A DNA stretch of 64,000 nucleotides from Paraburkholderia sp. (GTDB taxonomy: Bacteria; Pseudomonadota; Gammaproteobacteria; Burkholderiales; Burkholderiaceae): NCBI RefSeq assembly GCF_024281035.1, contig NZ_JAMXLH010000022.1:62001-126000 (forward strand), written 5' to 3'. This document shows positions 57,462-64,000 of this stretch, in pieces (positions within the stretch are counted from its first letter, which is position 1; each line of letters starts with the position of its first letter). The notes below the pieces were generated by a model, which worked only from the letters and a program-made list of their open reading frames with translations, ran no database searches and was not told the origin of the DNA. A program made the translations under genes and the position numbers.

Positions 57462-57974
57462 TTACCATTTGATCTGCGCGTTCATGTTGCCGGTCTGAAC
57501 GATTTCGAATTTCATTTCGCCGCGGTACGTGCCTTCAACCCGGTAGTCGGCTTCCGGGACCGAGAAGAGACAGTACGGGCCAGCCGCGACGAAATCCATC
57601 AGCACGCGGCCATGCCGTCGCAACTTGACAGAGACTTCGTTGAGCGGTGCGCCGGTCGAAGCCGATACGAACGATACGCCAAGGTTGAACGGGTGTTGAG
57701 GGTCCGGTGACGTGACGTGCGTATCGAGCCCGCGGCTGCCGCACACGTAATAAAGCATCTCCTGGGGCAACGCCGGATTTGCGGATGGCCGCGACGGCGC
57801 CTGCGGTGCGGCGGTCTGCAGGTTTTGCGCTGCAACGGGCATAGCGGGTGTTGTGATTGGCGACGGCGTGGTCGATGGTCTTGCGATTTGTGCATGTGCG
57901 GGTAGCGCGCAAGTCCCGGCGATCAGCAGCATGCCTGTGACCATACACAGACCTCGTTTGCTCAAGGTCCCCAT
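57462..57974 (-). CDS. Exported hypothetical protein with beta-sandwich-like domain
   Basis: 170 aa; GGGAGAAG upstream of ATG 57974. Signal peptide MGTLSKRGLCMVTGMLLIAG ending ALPAHAQ. A Pro/Thr/Ala linker leads to a beta domain: NLGVSFVSASTGAPLNEVSV, KLRRHGRVLMDFVAAGPYCL and FSVPEADYRVEGTYRGEMKF, a pattern like carboxypeptidase-regulatory or transthyretin-like folds. Periplasmic; perhaps cotranscribed with the gene at 56706. Confidence 0.6.
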   Translation of the reverse strand: MGTLSKRGLCMVTGMLLIAGTCALPAHAQIARPSTTPSPITTPAMPVAAQNLQTAAPQAPSRPSANPALPQEMLYYVCGSRGLDTHVTSPDPQHPFNLGVSFVSASTGAPLNEVSVKLRRHGRVLMDFVAAGPYCLFSVPEADYRVEGTYRGEMKFEIVQTGNMNAQIKW

Positions 57975-58881
57975 GATCTTCTCCCTCGCTGGTGTGCAAC
58001 AAGGATAGGAATCGCGATGATGAAATGCAACCTTCAGGAAACAGCCGACGAATGGGCTCCTGAGGGACGGGTTCCATGTAACAAAGTGATACGCACGTTA
58101 AATTCCGATAGCAGCGCATTGATAAATTTATTGCGTGCCTAGAATGATGTATCGGCAAGTAAGCAGGAGTGCCCGGTTCGTCTGATGATGCAAGCGACGC
58201 CGCCGCCCGATATTGACGACGAGCGGTACATGTCGGCGCCTGCTGTCGCAGGCGGGCACGCCGCCCGTGCGCGATAGCTGCTTCGTCTCTACTCGAAGTC
58301 GCGAGTGTTCCTCTCGTGAACGAGCGCCGATTTCATACGATTTGCCCATCGATCGCGTGACGGGTCACGCTTGTAACAGCACTCGCTGTTGATCACGCTC
58401 AGACGCATTCACGCGTCGTATACAGCACTGCAGAACGCAGACCGTGCTCCGGCGCAGCTGCGATCGTACAAAACACGCGCACCTGTGAGCGCGCCTTGAA
58501 TTTTTGTCTGCCGGCGTGGCAACGCCTTCGCGTTCGAGGACGCATTAACGCTTCACGGTGACGGGATTCCGGCCGCGGGTCATGACCGGAACGACGCAAT
58601 GGCGAGGGTGTTTCGTCAAGCACAAGAAAGGGCGGTGTCATTCTCGACCGCTATCCATTGCAGCACGCATCAACACTTGAGGGCGCGGCCCTTTTGTCGG
58701 GAGCGCCAGGAAACAGAAAACCGTTTTATTGGATTCGCAAGCGTTTTACGTCGTGGTTCATTTATTTGATTGCTTACTGTTGTTGAAAAAACAGGAGGAT
58801 TCGTCTGCCATTTCCGGCATGGCGCTTGCGCCAGACGCGTTCACACTCGAATCAACGTTAGGCGAGCAGGGGCATACGACA
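57975..58881. other. Long gene-poor region upstream of pgaA
   Basis: About 0.9 kb without a credible gene; ORFs at 58128-58349 and 58399-58641 lack features. Between 58690 and 58800 the DNA is AT-rich (GTTTTATTGGATTCGCAAGC and nearby) and probably holds the pga promoter; AGGAGG at 58792 is not in reach of a normal start. A long untranslated leader or a small RNA is possible but not shown. Confidence 0.4.
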
Positions 58882-61311
58882 ATGAACAAGAGAAAGCGTT
58901 TGTATATATCGCCTCGCAGACGTCCACTCGGCGCATGCGCGCCTGCGGCCGTGCTGCTGTTGTCCGCTTATGCGGCGCTCGAAAGCAAGGACACCATTGC
59001 GCGGGAAGAGGATGTCGCTAAGCCTGTCATTTTCGTGGTTGCCGTGGTCGACCAGCCCGCGGATGAAACGCCGGTTTCTCGCCCCGTCGTTACGAGCGAC
59101 ATCGGCGCGACGATCTATGCGGTGGACACAGCGCAGTCTGCGCCGGAGCCGGTAACGCGCGATGCGCAGACTCATTCGTCCGCTGCGCCGGACAGCGGCA
59201 GCGCTACACAGGTTGCCGAAAATAGCGCTGATACGGCGACGGCAACGCCGCCCGCGATACCCGTGATACCCGCGACGCCTGAAGTGGCCCAGAACACGCA
59301 ACCCATGACGGAACCCACGACCGGACCCACGCCGCCGAATCCTCCGCCGGATAGCAGCACCACGCCAGGCATGCCGCCTGTGGGCGCGCCCGGACAAACG
59401 CCGCCGGCGCAGACGGCCGAGCAGCCCAATGACACGCTTCGACGCGAAGTGTTCGGACTCGCGACGAGTGGCGGCGCAATCCGCGCGCTTGACGAGGCGA
59501 AGGCGCGACCCGATGTGTTTACGCCTGTCGATATCGCACAGATCGAGGAACTCAGCATCCGGCAGGAGGTGCGCGGCGGTCGCGACAAGGTGCGCGCGAT
59601 GTCGAGCCACGATCGCTTCGACGCGCTCGATTCCGCGATCCATTCGGCACACGACTTTGAAGCGCGTTTGCCCGAAACGCCGGAGTACGCGGAAGTGCGA
59701 GCTTCGCTTGCCGGCGACATGACGGTCGCCTATGCCGCGCGCGGCAGGATGAAGGACGCGGTTGCGGCGTTCGAATCGATTCCGCCTCGGTCGGGTATTT
59801 CAGTCGAAGCGCTCGCCGCCGTGGGCGAAGCGTATAGCTACCTCCAGGAACCCGGTAAGTCGGAACAGGTTTATCGCCGCGCCATCGAGCAGGAGACATC
59901 GTCGACGACCGATGAAGCGACGCGCGGATTCCAGTACGGCACGCACACGCGCCCCATCGATCTGCGCGAGGGCCTCTTCTACGCGCTCACCGACCAGGAC
60001 AAGTACACGCAGGCGAGGCAGGTGCTCGAAGACATCCGCACCGCGCTGCCGCCAGCCGACCAGGTGCACCCGTGGGATCTCGCGAACGATGACTACATGC
60101 GCTATTACCGGCTGTACGCGCAGTACCAGATCTACATCGGACAGACGAGCGCAGGCATGGCGGGACTCGATCGACTGAGGGAGCAGGTGCCGTTCAGCGC
60201 GGAAGTGCGCAACGCGCAGGCTGACGCAACGCTTGGCGCGTCCAGTACGCGCCGCGCGCGCGACATGTACAGCGCAACCTTGACCGATCACCCGGAAAAC
60301 CTCGAGGCGCTCGCGGGTCTCGGCCGCACATCGCTCATGCTGGACGACTATGCGAATGCGCGTCTCATCAACAATGCATTCAACGATACGTTCCCCGAGA
60401 ACGGTTCCGTGCGCAGCTTCAAGCGCGACTATGCGGCCTACCGCGCGCCGGTGCTATCGGTCGAATTCAACGGCGAGCACGGCAACTCCGCGCTGGCGGA
60501 CAATTCGTTCAGTATCGATACGACGCTGTATTCGCCGCCGATCTACGACAACTGGCGTGTATTCGCACACAACTTCTTCGGCCACGCGAATACGGATATC
60601 GGCAACGTGAGCCGCACGCGGACCGGCGTTGGCGGCGATTTCCGCAAGGGACCGCTCTCCGTGACGGCGGAGGCCACCCGCTCGATTGGTCCGGCTGCGC
60701 GCACCGGCGGCAACGGCAGTGTCGCGTATACCTTCAACGACTACGTTTCAGCGAATGTCTCGGTCGACAGCGACGTCAATACGCTGCCGTGGAAGGCCTA
60801 TGTCCAGCACATCTGGGGGAAGAATGCCCAGGTCGCCATCAATTTAACGGACACGGACCGTCGCTCGGCGGAGCTGTCTTATTCGGCTACGCGCTTCAGC
60901 GATTCGAACTTCAACCAGGAAATTTCGGGAAGCGCCACGCAGCGCGTATTTACCGCGGCAAACCAGTTCGTGAATCTCTCGCTGAACCTGAACACCAGCA
61001 GCAACACGCGCGCCAATACGGCGTATTTCGCGCCTGCGCGCGACTACACGGCGGAACTCGTCGCCATGCATCAATGGGCAATCTGGCGCGCGGGCGAAAA
61101 ATCGTTGGTGCAGCGCATCTATCTGAGCGCGGGCGCGTATAACGAACGCGGCTTCGGCACGAGCGCCGAGGGCGGCGTGCGTCTCGAACACGCGTGGACG
61201 TTCAGTCACGACATCAGGCTCACGTATGGCATCGGCGGGCTTAGCCACGCGTACGACGGTGCACGCGAAACGTCCGGCATTGCCTACGCCACGCTCACGG
61301 TTCCATTCTGA
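58882..61311 (+). CDS. pgaA: PgaA, poly-beta-1,6-GlcNAc export porin
   Basis: 809 aa from ATG 58882, matching the usual PgaA length of about 800; the track start adds 51 residues. Signal-like segment RRRPLGACAPAAVLLLSAYA, then an unusual Pro/Thr-rich linker (residues about 95-170) before a TPR superhelix (VEALAAVGEAYSYLQEPGKS, EQVYRRAIEQET). A C-terminal 16-strand-type barrel follows (LSVEFNGEHGNSALADNSFS, SGIAYATLTVPF with terminal Phe). Exports the partly deacetylated biofilm polymer across the outer membrane. First gene of pgaABC. Confidence 0.85.
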   Translation: MNKRKRLYISPRRRPLGACAPAAVLLLSAYAALESKDTIAREEDVAKPVIFVVAVVDQPADETPVSRPVVTSDIGATIYAVDTAQSAPEPVTRDAQTHSSAAPDSGSATQVAENSADTATATPPAIPVIPATPEVAQNTQPMTEPTTGPTPPNPPPDSSTTPGMPPVGAPGQTPPAQTAEQPNDTLRREVFGLATSGGAIRALDEAKARPDVFTPVDIAQIEELSIRQEVRGGRDKVRAMSSHDRFDALDSAIHSAHDFEARLPETPEYAEVRASLAGDMTVAYAARGRMKDAVAAFESIPPRSGISVEALAAVGEAYSYLQEPGKSEQVYRRAIEQETSSTTDEATRGFQYGTHTRPIDLREGLFYALTDQDKYTQARQVLEDIRTALPPADQVHPWDLANDDYMRYYRLYAQYQIYIGQTSAGMAGLDRLREQVPFSAEVRNAQADATLGASSTRRARDMYSATLTDHPENLEALAGLGRTSLMLDDYANARLINNAFNDTFPENGSVRSFKRDYAAYRAPVLSVEFNGEHGNSALADNSFSIDTTLYSPPIYDNWRVFAHNFFGHANTDIGNVSRTRTGVGGDFRKGPLSVTAEATRSIGPAARTGGNGSVAYTFNDYVSANVSVDSDVNTLPWKAYVQHIWGKNAQVAINLTDTDRRSAELSYSATRFSDSNFNQEISGSATQRVFTAANQFVNLSLNLNTSSNTRANTAYFAPARDYTAELVAMHQWAIWRAGEKSLVQRIYLSAGAYNERGFGTSAEGGVRLEHAWTFSHDIRLTYGIGGLSHAYDGARETSGIAYATLTVPF

Positions 61312-61338
61312 CGACGGCGGCTCGCAAGGAGGCCGGCA

Positions 61339-63426
61339 ATGCATTCTCGTAGACGTTTTATCTGTGGCTGTCTTGGAGCGATGGCAGGTTGCACGATGTT
61401 TTCATCGCTCGTGCCGGCGAAGCTGATCGACATCCTGCCGCCGGCCGATCCTGCCGACGGCAAGACGTTTCGTGTGATCTGCTTTCACGATGTCCGCGAC
61501 CATCTGCGAGCCGAATTCAATACGAACAACGTAATCGACCCGTATGCGATCGATACGGGCACGCTGACATCGATTTTTTCCTGGCTTGAAGCCAATGGCT
61601 ATCACGCGATCACTTTCAGTTCCATTGCGGCCTCGCGCAACGGCGGAAAACCATTGCCGCCGCGCTCGGTGCTGATCACCTTCGACGACGGCTTCATGAG
61701 TCATTACACCAAGGTGCTGCCGCTGCTCAAGCGCTTCAACTATCCGGCCGTGATGGGCATCGTGACGTCATGGATCGACACGCCGGCGGACACCGGCATT
61801 CGCCTTTCCGACACGCTGGTGGTGCCGCGCAATACGTTCATGTCGTGGAACGAGGTGCGCGAAGTGGCGCGTTCCGGCCTCGTCGAACTGGCATCGCATA
61901 CGCACGACATGCACCACGGCGCGGTCGCCAATCCGCAGGGCAACGAGCTGCCGGCAGCGACCTCGCACCTGTATCTGAAGGATGAATCGCGCTACGAAAC
62001 GGATACGGAATTCGAATCGCGCGTGCATGGCGACCTCGGTACGAGCATCCAGCAGCTCAAGGCGCAGACGAGTTTGCCCGTTCGCGCGATGGTGTGGCCA
62101 TACGGTGCGGAAAATCTTCCGGTGCGCCGCATCTCGTCGAAGCTCGGCATGCCGGTGCAGTTCACGCTCGAATCCGGGCCGAATACGAGCGATGTGCCGC
62201 TCGACCGTCTGCGCCGCATCCTCATCATGTACGACATCGACGTCGGCGGCTTCGAGCGTTCGATGCGCGAGCCCGCGGAGAATCGCGGCGAAGTCAATCC
62301 GGTGGAGCGCGTCGTGGTGGTTTCGCTCGACGATGTCTACGATCCGTCGCCTGACATGCAGGAAAAGAAGCTCGGTCAACTGATCGACCGTATCTACCGC
62401 CTGAAGCCGAGCTCGGTGTACCTGCAGGCATTTTCGGATCCCAACAGATCGGGCTTTGCGCAGGCACTGTACTTTCCGAACCGGCATTTACCGGTTCGCT
62501 CGGATCTTTTCTGCCGCGCCGCATGGCAACTGAATACGCGTGCGGATGTTGCGGTGTATGCATGGATGCCGACACTCGCGTTTGCAGTGCCCGCCCAGCT
62601 CGAAGGCCGCCTCGAATTCGTGAGGCCCGCTGCGGGCAGCAAGCTCCCGCCCGGTGCATCGGCGGTGCGGCGGCTCAGTCCGTTCGATCCGGGTGTCCGC
62701 GCGTATGTGCGCGACCTTTATGAAGACCTCGGTAAATACTCGGCGATTACGGGCCTGTTGTTTGGCGAAGACGCGATGCTGACCGATTTCGAGGACGACA
62801 GCCATCAAGGCCACCAGATGCTGGCGCGCTGGAACCTGCCGCCCGACATCGGCCAGATTCGCGCGAATCCCGACTTGATGAAACGATGGGGGGATCTGAA
62901 AACGCGGCATTTGCTCGATTTCACGAAGGAACTCGAGCGGATCGTGCTCGACAGCCAGAACAGTGCGGACGTGCTGAGCGTGCGCACGATTTTCCCGGAT
63001 GTGCTGACCGATCCGGACGCCGGGCAACGCTACGCGCAAAACTACCCGGCATTCGTGCATGCGTATGACTTCGTCGGCCTGCTTGCGATGCCGTCGCGGC
63101 AGGGTATTTCATCGGTGGACAGCTGGCTCGATTCCCTGTCGACGACGGTGCGCACGGTGCCGGATGGCCCGCGCCGAACCGTCTTCCTGCTCGAAGCTAC
63201 CAATTCCAGAACGGGCGACAGCGTGCCGGCGAAACGCCTGACCGATCAGATGCGCCATCTGCGGCAGTCCGGCATGGTGAGTTACGGGTACTACCCCGAC
63301 AACTTCGCGCACGATCTGCCGACCGTGGCCGCGCTGACCGACGTCATGTCGATGCGCTCGCGGCTCGATCCTGCCTCGATCAGTGCGCTGCTCAAGGGCA
63401 ACAGCGAAAGGATGCGACCGCAATGA
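61339..63426 (+). CDS. pgaB: PgaB, poly-beta-1,6-GlcNAc N-deacetylase
   Basis: 695 aa; excellent AAGGAGG before ATG 61339. N-terminal signal with a Tat-like RRR and possible lipobox (MHSRRRFICGCLGAMAGC). Deacetylase domain: FRVICFHDVRD, LITFDDGFMSHY (metal Asp) and LASHTHDMHHG (His ligands). The C-terminal half (from about residue 320, VERVVVVSLDDVYDPSPDMQ then LIDRIYRLKPSSVYLQAFSD) is the glycoside-hydrolase-like domain of PgaB. It removes acetyl groups in the periplasm before export by PgaA. Confidence 0.9.
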   Translation: MHSRRRFICGCLGAMAGCTMFSSLVPAKLIDILPPADPADGKTFRVICFHDVRDHLRAEFNTNNVIDPYAIDTGTLTSIFSWLEANGYHAITFSSIAASRNGGKPLPPRSVLITFDDGFMSHYTKVLPLLKRFNYPAVMGIVTSWIDTPADTGIRLSDTLVVPRNTFMSWNEVREVARSGLVELASHTHDMHHGAVANPQGNELPAATSHLYLKDESRYETDTEFESRVHGDLGTSIQQLKAQTSLPVRAMVWPYGAENLPVRRISSKLGMPVQFTLESGPNTSDVPLDRLRRILIMYDIDVGGFERSMREPAENRGEVNPVERVVVVSLDDVYDPSPDMQEKKLGQLIDRIYRLKPSSVYLQAFSDPNRSGFAQALYFPNRHLPVRSDLFCRAAWQLNTRADVAVYAWMPTLAFAVPAQLEGRLEFVRPAAGSKLPPGASAVRRLSPFDPGVRAYVRDLYEDLGKYSAITGLLFGEDAMLTDFEDDSHQGHQMLARWNLPPDIGQIRANPDLMKRWGDLKTRHLLDFTKELERIVLDSQNSADVLSVRTIFPDVLTDPDAGQRYAQNYPAFVHAYDFVGLLAMPSRQGISSVDSWLDSLSTTVRTVPDGPRRTVFLLEATNSRTGDSVPAKRLTDQMRHLRQSGMVSYGYYPDNFAHDLPTVAALTDVMSMRSRLDPASISALLKGNSERMRPQ

Positions 63427-64000
63427 TGCACATCGTCATCGACAAGCTGCAGGACTTTATCTTCTTCTATCCGTTCTTCATGTCGTACTTGTGGATGATC
63501 GGTGGAATTGTCCATTTCTTCGCGCTGGAGCACGGACGGACCCGCTCGTCGCTCGCCATCGTGAGGGCCGGGACGCCAAAGGTTGCCATCATCGTGCCGT
63601 GCTACAACGAAGAAATGAATGCGCGCCGCGTGTTGGGCCACCTTGCGAGGCTCGAATATCCGAACTACGAGATCATCGCCGTCAACGACGGCAGCCGCGA
63701 TCACACCGGCGAGATCCTGAATCAGCTGGTGGTCGAAATTCCGGGTCTCACCGTGATTCACCACGCGAAGAACGAAGGCAAGGCGATTGGTCTCACGACG
63801 GCAGCGGCCGTGACCAATGCGCCGTACCTCATGTGCATCGATGGCGATTCGCTGCTTGGCGAGGACGCGATCGAATGGATGCTCGAGCACCTGATTTCCG
63901 ATCCGAACGTGGGTGCGGTGACGGGCAATCCGCGTATTCGCACACGCACGTCGCTGCTTGGGCGAATGCAGGTTGGCGAATTCTCGTCGATCGTCGGGCT
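63423..64000 (+). CDS. pgaC: PgaC, poly-beta-1,6-GlcNAc synthase (3' partial)
   Basis: Starts at ATG 63423, overlapping the pgaB stop (ATGATG), and runs off the window; absent from the track. N-terminal membrane segment (DFIFFYPFFMSYLWMIGGIV), then GT2 glycosyltransferase: VAIIVPCYNEEMNARRVLGH, YEIIAVNDGSRDHTGEIL (DGS), GKAIGLTTAA and MCIDGDSLLGEDAIEWML (DxD region). It polymerises UDP-GlcNAc at the inner membrane. pgaD is expected just outside the window. Confidence 0.88.
   Translation, partial: MMHIVIDKLQDFIFFYPFFMSYLWMIGGIVHFFALEHGRTRSSLAIVRAGTPKVAIIVPCYNEEMNARRVLGHLARLEYPNYEIIAVNDGSRDHTGEILNQLVVEIPGLTVIHHAKNEGKAIGLTTAAAVTNAPYLMCIDGDSLLGEDAIEWMLEHLISDPNVGAVTGNPRIRTRTSLLGRMQVGEFSSIVG

Noticed and set aside
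58128-58641. Two short minus-strand ORFs upstream of pgaA
   Set aside because: No ribosome site, no family, biased composition.

Overview
The window is high-GC proteobacterial chromosome. The arabinose transporter, DUF3422 protein, persulfide dioxygenase-rhodanese fusion and pga operon together suggest the Burkholderia sensu lato group (Burkholderia, Paraburkholderia or Caballeronia). This assignment rests on protein family resemblance read by eye; no search was run.

Layout. Positions 1-15903 are host DNA: the end of araG, araH and an aldose 1-epimerase-like gene; a SulP STAS remnant; small hypothetical genes; a DUF3422 membrane protein; an SDR followed by a LolA/DUF1571-like gene; an SRPBCC protein; a bacterioferritin-like remnant; an ABC ATPase / FtsX permease / AttH-CrtC lipocalin-like operon; a GNAT gene carrying a (TGTGC)12 tract; and a persulfide dioxygenase-rhodanese gene. 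Positions 15886-56433 are one apparently complete prophage of about 40.5 kb, bounded by a 19-bp direct repeat that covers the first codons of the persulfide dioxygenase gene. From 56434 onward the host DNA resumes with two small exported or membrane proteins, a gene-poor stretch of about 0.9 kb, and pgaA-pgaB-pgaC (poly-beta-1,6-GlcNAc biofilm polysaccharide export and deacetylation), running off the right edge.

Prophage organisation. A leftward block (24159 to 16025) carries small membrane and hypothetical proteins, a nonapeptide-repeat protein, a lipoprotein, two methyltransferase-like proteins, a DUF4224 protein and the integrase. The immunity region has a leftward CI-like S24 repressor gene, an FxLYD membrane protein and a rightward YdaS/Cro-like gene. 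It contains five copies of an 18-bp operator (TACAAA-n4-TTTGTA), two before the leftward operon and three between cI and cro, as in lambda OL/OR. Rightward follow early genes (Rha-type regulator, an O-like replication protein with internal iterons, and a train of translationally coupled small genes), then a lysis cassette (two holin candidates, lambda R-type endolysin, Rz, Rz1). Next come three perfect DnaA boxes, then lambda-type packaging and head genes (Nu1, GpA, GpB-like portal, a fused prohead protease-capsid), and a P2-type contractile tail (V, W, J, I, fibres, sheath, tube, E/E' with a -1 frameshift, tape measure, U, X, D). The phage is thus a mosaic of a lambda-like head and a P2-like tail.

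Most notable features: an 18-bp sequence (GAAACCCTCATGTGGAAC) repeated exactly four times, same strand, in or beside late genes; the (TGTGC)12 tract inside a coding sequence; the operator set; DnaA boxes between lysis and packaging genes; paired integrase arm-type repeats; and an independently promoted candidate cargo gene at the right prophage end. I found no CRISPR array, rRNA, tRNA or insertion sequence.
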